From: Ruminococcus_C sp963590855
Lineage (GTDB): Bacteria > Bacillota > Clostridia > Oscillospirales > Ruminococcaceae
Assembly (NCBI GenBank): GCA_963590855.1
Contig: CAVAQT010000006.1
Location: 1 to 64,000 of the forward strand
Length of the DNA: 64,000 nt
Direction of reading: 5' to 3'
The notes under the pieces were generated by a model that saw only the letters and a program-made list of their open reading frames with translations, was not told the DNA's origin and ran no database searches. A program made the translations under genes and the position numbers. Numbering within the stretch: position 1 is the stretch's first letter; every line of letters starts with the position of its first letter. This document shows positions 15,996 through 24,714 of this stretch, one piece after another.

Positions 15996-16736
15996 ATGGC
16001 AACCGCATTGATTACAGGTGCATCTCAGGGAATCGGCGCTTGCATCGCAAAGCGTCTGGCAAAGGACGGCTATAACGTAGCCATCAACCACTTCCCCAGC
16101 GATTCCGATCAGGCAAACGCAGAAAAGGTGGCAGAAGAGTGCCGCAGCTTCGGCGTGGAAGCAGAACTTTTCGCAGCAAACGTGGCAGACTATGCCCAGT
16201 GTGAGGCAATGACCAAGGCAGTCAAGGAGCGTTTCGGCTCTATCGACGCACTGGTCAACAACGCCGGCATCACCAAGGACGGCCTGATGGCACGGATGTC
16301 CGAGGAACAGTATGACGCGGTGATCGCAGTCAACCAGAAGAGTGTGTTCAATATGATGAAGCTGGTGGGTACGGTGATGATGCGCCAGCGCCATGGCAAG
16401 ATCGTCAGCCTGGCATCTGTGGCTGGTCTGTACGGCAATCCGGGACAGATCAACTATTCCGCATCCAAGGCTGCCATCATCGGCATGACCAAGACTGTGG
16501 CGAAGGAACTGGGCGCAAGAAATGTCACCGTAAACGCAGTGGCACCGGGCTTTATCAAGACACCCATGACCGACGCCCTCACCGAGGAACAGCGCAATAA
16601 GATGCTGGAACTGGTGGCAATGAAGCGCTATGGCGATCCGGAAGAAGTTGCAAACGTGATCTCGTTCCTCTGCTCGGATGATGCAAGCTATGTCACCGGT
16701 CAGACCATCGAGATCTCCGGCGGACTGATGATGTAA
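15996..16736 (+). CDS. fabG: 3-oxoacyl-ACP reductase
   Basis: A short-chain dehydrogenase reducing 3-oxoacyl-ACP with NADPH. TGASQGIGACIAKRL is the cofactor motif, NNAGIT follows, and YSASKAAI gives the catalytic Tyr and Lys with the upstream Ser in LASVAG. The start is ATG 15996 behind AAGGAGAG. It lies between fabK and fabF. 246 aa. Confidence 0.96.
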   Translation: MATALITGASQGIGACIAKRLAKDGYNVAINHFPSDSDQANAEKVAEECRSFGVEAELFAANVADYAQCEAMTKAVKERFGSIDALVNNAGITKDGLMARMSEEQYDAVIAVNQKSVFNMMKLVGTVMMRQRHGKIVSLASVAGLYGNPGQINYSASKAAIIGMTKTVAKELGARNVTVNAVAPGFIKTPMTDALTEEQRNKMLELVAMKRYGDPEEVANVISFLCSDDASYVTGQTIEISGGLMM

Positions 16737-16808
16737 TTCAGGCTTCATGTCCGTAAAAGTGTGAGACAGAAACAAGTTTGCCGCAGCGGCGGCAGAGAGC
16801 GAGGAAAT

Positions 16809-18047
16809 ATGAAAAGAGTAGTAATCACCGGACTGGGTACGGTAAACCCGCTGGGCAGCACCGTAGAAAAGTTCTGGGAAAATATAAAGAAGGGAACACT
16901 GGGCGTTTCCAAGATCGACAGCTTTGACACCACAGAGCTGGGCGTCAGCGTAGCCGGCATCATCCGGGACTTTGACCCGGCAGAATACTTTGACCGCAAG
17001 GACATCCGCCACATGGAGCGCTTTACACAGATCGCTGTGGCATCTGCCATCCAGGCGCTGCAGGATGCCGGAACGGATTTCAAGGATATGGATCCGTACC
17101 GCGTGGGCACCATCATCGGCTGCGGCATCGGCGGCATCGGCAGAATCGAAGAAGAGCATGACAAGTACCGCGCAAAGGGCCCGGGACGCATCTCTCCGTT
17201 CTTTGTCCCCATGATGATCGGCAACATGGCTGCCGGCCAGGTTGCCATCCGCACCGGCTTCCGCGGTGACAACTTCTGCACCACCACCGCCTGCGCATCT
17301 GCGACCCACGCCATCGGCGAGGCATTCCGCAAGATCAAGGACGGCTATCTGGATGTCTGCCTCTGCGGCGGCAGCGAGTCCACCATCACCGAATTTACCC
17401 TGGGCGGCTTCCGCACCATGAAAGCGCTGACTACCGAGACAGACCCGGCAAAGGCCTCCACCCCGTTCGACCTGAACCGCGGCGGCTTTGTTCTGGGCGA
17501 AGGCTCTGCTGTCCTGGTACTGGAAGAGTACGAGCACGCCAAGGCACGCGGCGCAAAGATCTACTGCGAACTGGCTGGCTACGGCGCGACCTGTGACGCA
17601 TTCCATATGACTGCCCCGGCAGACGAGTGCGGCGCATCCTCCAAGGCAATGATCGAGGCATACACAGAAGCAGGTCTGAAGCCGGAGGACATCACCTATA
17701 TCAATGCCCACGGCACTTCGACCCACCTGAACGATATGCTGGAGACCAAGGCAGTGAAGATCGCTCTGGGCGAGGAGCAGGCGCGCAAGGTCAAGATTAA
17801 CTCCACCAAGTCCATGACCGGTCACATGCTGGGCGGCACCGGTGCAGTGGAAGCGGCTGTCTGCGCCCTGTCCATCCGTGACAGCTTTATCCACCAGACC
17901 ATCGGCTATACCACACCGGATCCGGAATGCGACCTGGATTACTGCGTCGACGGCCCGGTAGAAATGCCGGTAAATGCCGCCCTGTCCAACTCGCTGGGCT
18001 TCGGCGGTCATAATGCCACACTGTGCTTTAAGAAGTGTGTGGACTAA
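16809..18047 (+). CDS. fabF: 3-oxoacyl-ACP synthase II (KAS II)
   Basis: An elongating condensing enzyme. The catalytic Cys is in TTACASATHAIGEA, and the two His are in NAHGTSTHLND and MTGHMLGGTGA. VVITGLGTVNPLG starts the protein. GCGAGGA 6 bp upstream of ATG 16809 sets the start. 412 aa, normal for the family. No separate fabB or mabA is present. Confidence 0.97.
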   Translation: MKRVVITGLGTVNPLGSTVEKFWENIKKGTLGVSKIDSFDTTELGVSVAGIIRDFDPAEYFDRKDIRHMERFTQIAVASAIQALQDAGTDFKDMDPYRVGTIIGCGIGGIGRIEEEHDKYRAKGPGRISPFFVPMMIGNMAAGQVAIRTGFRGDNFCTTTACASATHAIGEAFRKIKDGYLDVCLCGGSESTITEFTLGGFRTMKALTTETDPAKASTPFDLNRGGFVLGEGSAVLVLEEYEHAKARGAKIYCELAGYGATCDAFHMTAPADECGASSKAMIEAYTEAGLKPEDITYINAHGTSTHLNDMLETKAVKIALGEEQARKVKINSTKSMTGHMLGGTGAVEAAVCALSIRDSFIHQTIGYTTPDPECDLDYCVDGPVEMPVNAALSNSLGFGGHNATLCFKKCVD

Positions 18048-18059
18048 GGAGAATCAGAC

Positions 18060-18536
18060 ATGAGTGAAAAGATTTATAATATGGTGGATCTGGAAACCAT
18101 CGAAAAGCTGGCGGACATCGTCGCTGCAAAGGAACTGGGCGAGATCACCATTGCGGACGGCGAAAAAACCATTACCGTAAAGGGCAAAAAGTGCCCGCCG
18201 CCCATGCCCATGCCGCCTGCGGGCGCTCCGGTGATGCCTGCGGTTCCGGCAGCAGCCCCGGCTGCTCCGGCAGAAACACCGGCAGCCCCGAAAGCCCCGG
18301 CAGGCAAAGCCATCAAAGCGCCGCTGGTGGGCACATTTTATGCTGCGCCGTCTCCGGATCAGCCGCCGTTCGTACAGGTGGGCGACACCGTGAAAAAGGG
18401 CGACGTTGTGCTCATTATCGAGTCCATGAAGCTGATGAACGAGGTCACCAGCGATGTGGAGGGCGTAGTACAGGAAATTCTCGTGAAAAACGGCGACGCG
18501 GTAGAATATGACCAGCCGCTGATGATTCTTGCGTAA
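18060..18536 (+). CDS. accB: Biotin carboxyl carrier protein of acetyl-CoA carboxylase
   Basis: Carries biotin between the AccC and AccD/AccA half-reactions. The N-terminal helical part is followed by a Pro/Ala linker (~45-80) and a biotinyl domain with ESMKLMNE, where the Lys is biotinylated (the commoner motif is EAMKMM). 158 aa. It is 12 bp after fabF, with AAGGAG overlapping the fabF stop codon. Confidence 0.96.
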   Translation: MSEKIYNMVDLETIEKLADIVAAKELGEITIADGEKTITVKGKKCPPPMPMPPAGAPVMPAVPAAAPAAPAETPAAPKAPAGKAIKAPLVGTFYAAPSPDQPPFVQVGDTVKKGDVVLIIESMKLMNEVTSDVEGVVQEILVKNGDAVEYDQPLMILA

Positions 18537-18548
18537 AGGAGTGCAGAC

Positions 18549-18986
18549 ATGGCAGAGGTATTGCTGAATCAGGAACAGATCAAGGAAATCATTCCCCACC
18601 GCGACCCGTTTCTCCTCATTGACGAGGTGCTGGAAATGGAAGTGGGCAAGCGCGTTGTGGCACGGAAATATATCAAGGCAGACGACTTTTGGTTTCGGGG
18701 ACACTTTCCGGAAAAGCCGGTAACGCCGGGCGTTCTCATGATCGAGATGCTGGCACAGGCAGGCGCAGTCTGCATTCTGTCCCAGCCGGAATTTAAGGGC
18801 AAGATCGCGCTCTTTGCCGGCATCGACAAGGCGAAGTTCCGCCGCCAGGTCGTACCGGGCGATGTGCTGGATCTGGAAGTTGAGATCATTGCACAGCGCG
18901 GCCCGGTGGGCGTCGGCAAGGCGATCGCCAGCGTAGACGGCAAGCGCGCCGTGACCTGCGAGATCAAGTTTGCAGTGGAGCAGTAA
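18549..18986 (+). CDS. fabZ: 3-hydroxyacyl-ACP dehydratase
   Basis: A hot-dog-fold dehydratase. The motifs IPHRDPFLLIDEV and GHFPEKPVTPGVLMIEMLAQ include the catalytic His and Glu. 145 aa. It lies between the carboxylase genes accB and accC, a common Clostridial order. Confidence 0.97.
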   Translation: MAEVLLNQEQIKEIIPHRDPFLLIDEVLEMEVGKRVVARKYIKADDFWFRGHFPEKPVTPGVLMIEMLAQAGAVCILSQPEFKGKIALFAGIDKAKFRRQVVPGDVLDLEVEIIAQRGPVGVGKAIASVDGKRAVTCEIKFAVEQ

Positions 18987-18998
18987 GGCGGCGCAGAG

Positions 18999-20369
18999 AT
19001 GTTTAAGAAGGTTTTAATTGCAAATCGCGGCGAGATCGCCGTGCGCATCATTCGTGCCTGCCGCGAAGCAGGCCTCCAGTGCGTGACGGTCTATTCCACG
19101 GCAGATAAAACGGCGCTGCACGCAGAGATCGCCGACGAGTCGGTCTGCATTGGCCCGCCGTCGGTACAGGAGAGCTATCTGAATATGAATGCGCTCATCT
19201 CTGCCTGCCAGAACACCGGCGCAGAAGCACTGCACCCCGGTTTCGGTTTCCTCTCCGAGAGCGCAGAGTTCGCGCAGCTGTGTATCGACAACGGCATCAC
19301 CTTTATCGGCCCGTCCCCGGCGTCTATCTCGATGCTGGGCGACAAGGCGCGCGCCAAAGAGACCATGAAGGCTGCCGGCGTGCCGGTCATCCCCGGCTCT
19401 GACGGCGCTGTGACCTCTGTGGAGGAGGCAAAGCGCATCGCCGCAGAGATCGGCTATCCGGTACTGGTAAAGGCATCTGCCGGCGGCGGCGGACGCGGTA
19501 TCCGCCGGATCGACCGGGAGGATCAGCTGGAAGAGCAGATGTCCGTGGCAAAGGAAGAGGCAAAGCTGTTCTTCGGCAACGATGAGGTCTATCTGGAAAA
19601 GCTGATCGTCGGCCCGCACCATGTGGAGATCCAGATCATCGCCGACCAGATGGGCAACACCGTGGCACTGGGCGAGCGCGACTGCAGCATGCAGCGCCGC
19701 AACCAGAAAGTCCTGGAAGAAAGCCCCAGTCCGCTGATGACACCGGAGCTGCGGAAGGCGATGCAGGAAGCGGCTGTCCGCGCTGCAAAGGCGTGCGGCT
19801 ATTATAATGCCGGAACCATCGAGTTCCTGGTGGATGACGACCGGAACTTCTACTTTATGGAAATGAACACCCGTATCCAGGTGGAGCACCCGGTCACCGA
19901 GTGGGTCACCGGCGTGGATCTGGTACAGACCCAGCTGCTGGTGGCACAGGGCAAGCCGCTGCCGTTCACCCAGGAGGATATCGAGGTGCGCGGTCACGCC
20001 ATCGAGTGCCGCATCAACGCGGAGAATCCGGAACAGGGCTTCCGCCCCTCTCCGGGCAAGATCCGTTCGCTGCACATCCCCGGCGGCCCGGGCATCCGGG
20101 TGGACAGCGCCGTATACCAGGGCTATACCATTCCGCCGTATTATGATTCCATGATCGCAAAGCTGATCGTCCACGCCCCCACCCGGAGCCAGGCGATCAT
20201 GAAAATGCGCTGGGCGCTGGCGGAATTTATCGTGGACGGCATCGATTCCAACATTGATTTTCAGCTGCGGCTCATCAAGAATAAGGATTTTGAAGCCGGT
20301 ACATATGACAACACTTTTTTGGAGAAATTCCTTGCGGATTCCAAAGAGAATCAGGATAACGGAAAGTAA
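18999..20369 (+). CDS. accC: Biotin carboxylase of acetyl-CoA carboxylase
   Basis: An ATP-grasp enzyme that carboxylates biotin on AccB. KVLIANRGEIAVRI begins the protein, GGGGRGIR is the ATP-binding Gly loop, and MEMNTRIQVEHPVTE holds the metal and catalytic Glu/Arg residues. 456 aa, full length. GGCGCAGAG lies before the ATG 12 bp after fabZ. Confidence 0.97.
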   Translation: MFKKVLIANRGEIAVRIIRACREAGLQCVTVYSTADKTALHAEIADESVCIGPPSVQESYLNMNALISACQNTGAEALHPGFGFLSESAEFAQLCIDNGITFIGPSPASISMLGDKARAKETMKAAGVPVIPGSDGAVTSVEEAKRIAAEIGYPVLVKASAGGGGRGIRRIDREDQLEEQMSVAKEEAKLFFGNDEVYLEKLIVGPHHVEIQIIADQMGNTVALGERDCSMQRRNQKVLEESPSPLMTPELRKAMQEAAVRAAKACGYYNAGTIEFLVDDDRNFYFMEMNTRIQVEHPVTEWVTGVDLVQTQLLVAQGKPLPFTQEDIEVRGHAIECRINAENPEQGFRPSPGKIRSLHIPGGPGIRVDSAVYQGYTIPPYYDSMIAKLIVHAPTRSQAIMKMRWALAEFIVDGIDSNIDFQLRLIKNKDFEAGTYDNTFLEKFLADSKENQDNGK

Positions 20370-20384
20370 GGTGAGAATGTAACG

Positions 20385-21245
20385 ATGGCATTGGAAGAAC
20401 TGTTTAAAAACGTCACCAAGCGCTTCAACGACGATACGCCGGAGGAGCACGAGCCGGTGTTTAAGTGTCCCCGCTGCCAGCAGACCACTCCGGAAAGCAA
20501 GTTCCAGGAGCTGAACAAGGTCTGCCCGCACTGCAACTATCATGCGCGGCTGACTGCGGCAGAGCGGATGCGTCTCACCGCAGACAGCGGCTCCTTTGTG
20601 GAATATGACGCGGCTATGCACAGCGCAGATCCCCTGGACTTTCCGGGCTATGCCAAAAAGGTGGAGTCGCTCCAGACCATGACCGGGCTGAAGGATGCCG
20701 TCATCACCGGAGAATGCACCATCAAAGGCTCTCGTGCTGTCATCATCGTCATGGATTCTCATTTCATGATGGCATCCATGGGCAGCGTCGTGGGCGAAAA
20801 GATCACGCGCGCCTTTGAAACAGCAACGGAAAAGGGGCTGCCGGTGGTGGCATTCACCGCATCCGGCGGCGCCAGAATGCAGGAGGGCATCATCTCCCTC
20901 ATGCAGATGGCAAAGACCTCAGCCGCCGTGGCGAAGCACAGCGATGCCGGACTGCTGTACCTGACGGTCATGACAGACCCCACCACCGGCGGTGTCACTG
21001 CATCGTTTGCGTCTCTGGGAGACATCATCCTGGCAGAGCCGAAGGTACTCATCGGCTTCGCCGGCAGACGTGTCATTGAGGGCACCATCCGCCAGCGACT
21101 GCCTGATAATTTTCAGCTGGCAGAATTTTTGCAGGAAAAGGGCTTCGTGGACATGATCGTGGAGCGCCGCAGCATGCGCAGTACGCTGTCGCATCTGCTA
21201 AAGCTCCACGGCTATGACCGGGAACAGGAAGCAGGAGGTGCGTGA
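20385..21245 (+). CDS. accD: Acetyl-CoA carboxylase carboxyltransferase, beta subunit
   Basis: Forms the carboxyltransferase with AccA. An N-terminal zinc ribbon is present (CPRCQQ and CPHCNYH, residues ~27-49), followed by a crotonase fold with FTASGGARMQEGI. 286 aa. The stop codon overlaps the ribosome-site region of accA, so the two subunits are probably made in equal amounts. Confidence 0.97.
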   Translation: MALEELFKNVTKRFNDDTPEEHEPVFKCPRCQQTTPESKFQELNKVCPHCNYHARLTAAERMRLTADSGSFVEYDAAMHSADPLDFPGYAKKVESLQTMTGLKDAVITGECTIKGSRAVIIVMDSHFMMASMGSVVGEKITRAFETATEKGLPVVAFTASGGARMQEGIISLMQMAKTSAAVAKHSDAGLLYLTVMTDPTTGGVTASFASLGDIILAEPKVLIGFAGRRVIEGTIRQRLPDNFQLAEFLQEKGFVDMIVERRSMRSTLSHLLKLHGYDREQEAGGA

Positions 21246-21247
21246 CA

Positions 21248-22066
21248 ATGGAACAACAGCAGCAGCGCCGGACGGCGTGGGAACGCCAACTCCTGATCCG
21301 GGACAAAAACCGCCCTACCGTCCGGGACTATATCCCGCGGATCTTTACGGATTTCTATGAGATGCACGGCGACCGCGGCTTCGGCGACGACGGCGCGATC
21401 ATCGGCGGCATCGGCAGACTGAACGGCATCCCTGTGACGATTCTGGCACAGGTAAAGGGCAGAAACCTCCGGGAGAATAAGGCGTCCAATTTCGCGATGC
21501 CGCACCCGGAGGGCTACCGCAAGGCACTCCGCCTGGCGCACCAGGCAGAAAAATTTCACCGTCCGGTGATCTGCCTGATCGATACGCCGGGTGCATTCTG
21601 CGGTGTCGAGGCGGAGGAGCGCGGCCAGGGCGAGGCAATCGCCCGGAACATCGCCGAGTTTATGATGCTGAAAACACCGGTGATCTCCGTGGTGCTGGGC
21701 GAAGCCGGAAGCGGCGGCGCACTGGCACTGGGCGTGTGCGATGAACTGGCTATGCTGGAGAACGCCCTCTACTCCGTGATCTCTCCCCGCGGCGCAGCGT
21801 CCATCCTCTGGAAGGATGCTTCCAGAGAGCAGGAGGCATGCGAGGTCATGCAGATCACCGCAGAGGATATGGTGCGTTTTGGCGTGGCAGAAGCCATCAT
21901 TCCGGAGCCGGAAGCAGGCGCACAAGGCGATATAGACAAAATCTCAGCAAATATCAAGGAATATTTGGTGAAAGCGATAACAGAAAAATTACAAAAAGAT
22001 ATTGACGTTTTGCAAAAAGAACGGTATACTAAGTTTAGGAAAATCGGCGTGTTTGAAGAGGACTGA
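21248..22066 (+). CDS. accA: Acetyl-CoA carboxylase carboxyltransferase, alpha subunit
   Basis: The partner of AccD. The crotonase-like core shows GDRGFGDDGAIIGGIGR, GYRKALRLAHQAEKF, PVICLIDTPGAFCG and GEAGSGGALALGV. ATG 21248 (272 aa) is chosen because AGGAGGTG lies 8 bp before it; a GTG at 21242 overlaps the accD stop. The 3' end contains a near-consensus promoter at 22002-22030 that probably serves acpP. Confidence 0.96.
   Translation: MEQQQQRRTAWERQLLIRDKNRPTVRDYIPRIFTDFYEMHGDRGFGDDGAIIGGIGRLNGIPVTILAQVKGRNLRENKASNFAMPHPEGYRKALRLAHQAEKFHRPVICLIDTPGAFCGVEAEERGQGEAIARNIAEFMMLKTPVISVVLGEAGSGGALALGVCDELAMLENALYSVISPRGAASILWKDASREQEACEVMQITAEDMVRFGVAEAIIPEPEAGAQGDIDKISANIKEYLVKAITEKLQKDIDVLQKERYTKFRKIGVFEED
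22002..22030 (+). promoter_or_regulatory. Internal promoter in accA, upstream of acpP
   Basis: TTGACG, 17-bp spacer, TATACT, lying inside the accA coding region about 125 bp before acpP. It would uncouple ACP from the rest of the operon. Confidence 0.7.
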
Positions 22067-22153
22067 AAAACATGCTGGTTTGAAGAGCCGAAAAGCTCTG
22101 ACGCCGCCTTTCCTGTGAAGGGCGCAACATCAATTTTTGGAGGAAGAAAGAAA

Positions 22154-22393
22154 ATGGCAAAAGAAGAAATTTTTGACAAGCTGAAGGAACTGGTCGTAGA
22201 TCAGCTGGGCGTTGAAGAAGACGAAGTAACCATGGAAGCTACCATGCAGGACGACCTGGGCGCAGATTCTCTGGATCTGGTTGACCTGGTAATGTCTGTA
22301 GAAGAAGAGTTTGGCGTAAAGGTTGCTGACGAAGATCTGGAAAACATCAAGACTGTCGGCGATATCGTAAACTACATCGAAGAAAGAGCATAA
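22154..22393 (+). CDS. acpP: Acyl carrier protein
   Basis: A 79-aa acidic four-helix carrier. The phosphopantetheine Ser lies in GADSLDLVDLVM. ATG 22154 follows GGAGGAAGAAAG; an earlier ATG at 22115 is in frame but lacks a ribosome site and the family N-terminus. It is the last gene of the operon, with a possible private promoter, and is closed by a terminator. ACP is needed in far greater molar amount than the enzymes, which fits. Confidence 0.97.
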   Translation: MAKEEIFDKLKELVVDQLGVEEDEVTMEATMQDDLGADSLDLVDLVMSVEEEFGVKVADEDLENIKTVGDIVNYIEERA

Positions 22394-22421
22394 GCTTCTA
22401 TTTCGTCCAAACGAAAAAGCC

Positions 22422-22456
22422 AAAGCCGGAGCAGAAAAAATCTGTTCCGGCTTTTT
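22422..22456 (+). terminator. Terminator of the fab/acc operon
   Basis: A 13-bp stem AAAGCCGGAGCAG/CTGTTCCGGCTTT followed by TTTT. Confidence 0.92.
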
Positions 22457-22473
22457 GTATTTTTGGAAAATCG

Positions 22474-22502
22474 TTGACTTTTCCGCTGAAATCGGTTATA
22501 AT
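22474..22502 (+). promoter_or_regulatory. Promoter of the polysaccharide export cluster
   Basis: TTGACT (22474-22479), 17-bp spacer, TATAAT (22497-22502). Confidence 0.85.
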
Positions 22503-22576
22503 AAAATGTATGTGTACTCTGTACAATCACTTTCAATCGGGTCTGTCTGGATGCAGACCCCGGACAGGATGTTTCT

Positions 22577-23353
22577 ATGAAAATTTGCAAAGAAATCTAT
22601 CAGTACCGCCAGATGATCTTTAGTCTGGTGAAGAAAGATCTGCGCGGCAGATACAAGGGCTCTGTGCTAGGCTTTCTGTGGACGTTTATCAATCCGCTGA
22701 TGCAGCTGGTGGTATACACCTTTGTGTTCACCTATATCATGAAGGCAGGCATCGACAAGTATTATCTGTACTTGTTCGTGGCGCTGATCCCGTGGATCTT
22801 TTTCTCTTCCGCCATTACCGGCGGTTCCAGCTCCATTGTGGCGCAGAAGGATCTCATCAAGAAGATCTACTTCCCGCGGGAGGTCATCCCCATCTCCTAT
22901 GTGACCAGCTGCTTTGTCAACATGCTGCTGTGCTTTCTCATTATTTTCCCGGTGATGGTGATCTCCGGCATTCCGCTGAACCCTCTGGCGCTGCTGTGCC
23001 TGCCGGTGGTGATGGTGGTGGAATACTTCCTGGCACTGGGCATGGCGATGCTCTCTTCGGCGATCACGGTATACTTCCGTGACTTAGAGCACATTCTGGG
23101 CATCATCACCATGGTGTGGATGTACATGACGCCCATCTTCTATTCCATCGACATGATCCCGGAAAAGCTGCGGTTCGTGTATCACATCAACCCCATGTCC
23201 TCCGTCATCAGCTGCTACCGGGATGTGCTGTACTATGCACAGGTGCCGGATCTGACCAGTCTGGTGGAGGCAGTGGCGCTGGGCGCACTGTTCCTGGTAT
23301 TGGGCATGCTGGTATTCGGAAAACTGAAAAAGGGCTTTGCGGAGGAATTGTAA
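22577..23353 (+). CDS. ABC-2 type polysaccharide export permease (Wzm/TagG family)
   Basis: A six-helix integral membrane subunit that moves a lipid-linked polysaccharide across the cytoplasmic membrane with the next gene's ATPase. Typical blocks are RYKGSVLGFLWTFINPL near the N-terminus, LIPWIFFSSAITGGSSSI, KKIYFPREVIPISYV and the late MTPIFYSIDMIP. 258 aa. It abuts the ATPase gene with no gap. In Gram-positive bacteria such systems export teichoic acids or rhamnan-like wall glycans; the substrate here is unknown. Confidence 0.93.
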   Translation: MKICKEIYQYRQMIFSLVKKDLRGRYKGSVLGFLWTFINPLMQLVVYTFVFTYIMKAGIDKYYLYLFVALIPWIFFSSAITGGSSSIVAQKDLIKKIYFPREVIPISYVTSCFVNMLLCFLIIFPVMVISGIPLNPLALLCLPVVMVVEYFLALGMAMLSSAITVYFRDLEHILGIITMVWMYMTPIFYSIDMIPEKLRFVYHINPMSSVISCYRDVLYYAQVPDLTSLVEAVALGALFLVLGMLVFGKLKKGFAEEL

Positions 23354-24706
23354 ATGGCAGCAGAGAGCAAACAGGAAAATGCGATCATCGTAGACCATGT
23401 GAAAAAACACTTCAAGGTCTTTCTGGATAAGGGACAGAGCTTTAAAGAACGGCTGCTGTTCCGCAAGCGGCGGCGCTATGAAAACCGCCAGGTGCTCCGG
23501 GATATCTCCTTTACGGTAAAACGGGGCGAAGCCGTGGGCCTCATCGGACACAACGGCTGCGGCAAGAGCACCACGCTGAAGCTGCTGACGCGGATCCTCT
23601 ATCCCGACAGCGGTTCTATCACCATCAAAGGCCGGGTGTCCAGCCTGATCGAACTGGGCGCAGGCTTCCACCCGGACATGAGCGGCAGAGAGAATATCTA
23701 CACCAATGCTTCGATCTTCGGACTGAGCAAAAAGGAGATCGATGCCCGGCTGCAAACCATCATCGACTTTTCAGAACTGGAGCCGTTTATCGACAATCCC
23801 GTGCGGACGTATTCCTCGGGTATGTATATGCGCCTTGCCTTTTCCGTCGCCATTAACGTGGATGCAGATGTGCTGCTCATCGACGAGATCCTGGGCGTAG
23901 GCGATGTCAACTTCCAGGCGAAATGCTTCCAGAAGCTTCAGGAGATCAAGGCGGAGGGAACGACCATCGTGATCGTTTCCCACTCCATGGGACAGATCGA
24001 GCAGATCTGTGACCGCTGCATCTGGATCGAGGACGGACTCATCAAGGAAGAGGGCATCCCGAAGTATGTGGACGAGCATTACCTCTCTGAGATGGAACAG
24101 CTCCGCCTGGCACGGGAAGAAGCCGAGCACCAGAAGGAGCAGGCGCGCAGCGCAGAGGACAGCGGAAACACAGCGGCAGCCCCGGAGGATGCCGCCGATC
24201 CGGAAGCGCTCTCCCGGGAGAAGCTGCCGGCATTCTGTGAAAAGTCCGCTGTGCGGTTGGGGACGGGACAGGTGCAGTTCACCGATGCGGTGCTGCTCTC
24301 CGCGTCCGGCGAGACCCAGTATGTGTTCCGCACCGGGGATGAGATCACCCTGCGGCTGAAATATCACTGTGCCGATCCGGAAAAAACGCCAAAGGGCAAC
24401 TTTGGCTACGGCATCTTCCGGGAGGACAGTGTGCACTGCTACGGCACGAACGTGGAGATCGAGTCGGACTCCTGGGTGTCGCTGCAAAAGGATGGGGAGA
24501 TCATGGTGCGGTTCCGGAATCACCTGCTGCCGGGGAGATATTTCCTGGATGTGGCGGTGCATGCGCCGGACGGAACGTATTACGACGACATTCGCCGGAT
24601 CCAGGCGTTTGCCGTAACGTCGGAGCATCGGGATATCGGTGTCTGCCGGCTGGAATCGCAGTGGTTTGTGGATGGAAAGGCGCTGGAGCGCCGGACAGGA
24701 GAATGA
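23354..24706 (+). CDS. Wzt-type ABC transporter ATPase with C-terminal carbohydrate-binding domain
   Basis: The ATPase of the polysaccharide exporter. Walker A is GHNGCGKST, the signature YSSGMYMRLAF, Walker B VLLIDEILGVGD and the switch His in VSHSMG. After a charged Ala/Glu linker (~255-295) comes a ~150-residue beta domain of the Wzt_C type. In E. coli O9a this domain recognises the modified, non-reducing end of the finished chain. Its presence implies that chains carry a terminal cap before export, and the next gene encodes a methyltransferase that could supply it. 450 aa. Confidence 0.92.
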   Translation: MAAESKQENAIIVDHVKKHFKVFLDKGQSFKERLLFRKRRRYENRQVLRDISFTVKRGEAVGLIGHNGCGKSTTLKLLTRILYPDSGSITIKGRVSSLIELGAGFHPDMSGRENIYTNASIFGLSKKEIDARLQTIIDFSELEPFIDNPVRTYSSGMYMRLAFSVAINVDADVLLIDEILGVGDVNFQAKCFQKLQEIKAEGTTIVIVSHSMGQIEQICDRCIWIEDGLIKEEGIPKYVDEHYLSEMEQLRLAREEAEHQKEQARSAEDSGNTAAAPEDAADPEALSREKLPAFCEKSAVRLGTGQVQFTDAVLLSASGETQYVFRTGDEITLRLKYHCADPEKTPKGNFGYGIFREDSVHCYGTNVEIESDSWVSLQKDGEIMVRFRNHLLPGRYFLDVAVHAPDGTYYDDIRRIQAFAVTSEHRDIGVCRLESQWFVDGKALERRTGE

Positions 24707-24714
24707 GGTAAGCC

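Noticed and set aside
14982..18011. A 1009-codon open frame on the minus strand, opposite fabK-fabG-fabF
   Set aside because: It lies wholly antisense to three well-recognised enzymes, has Cys/His-rich low-complexity composition, and results from codon bias of the real genes.
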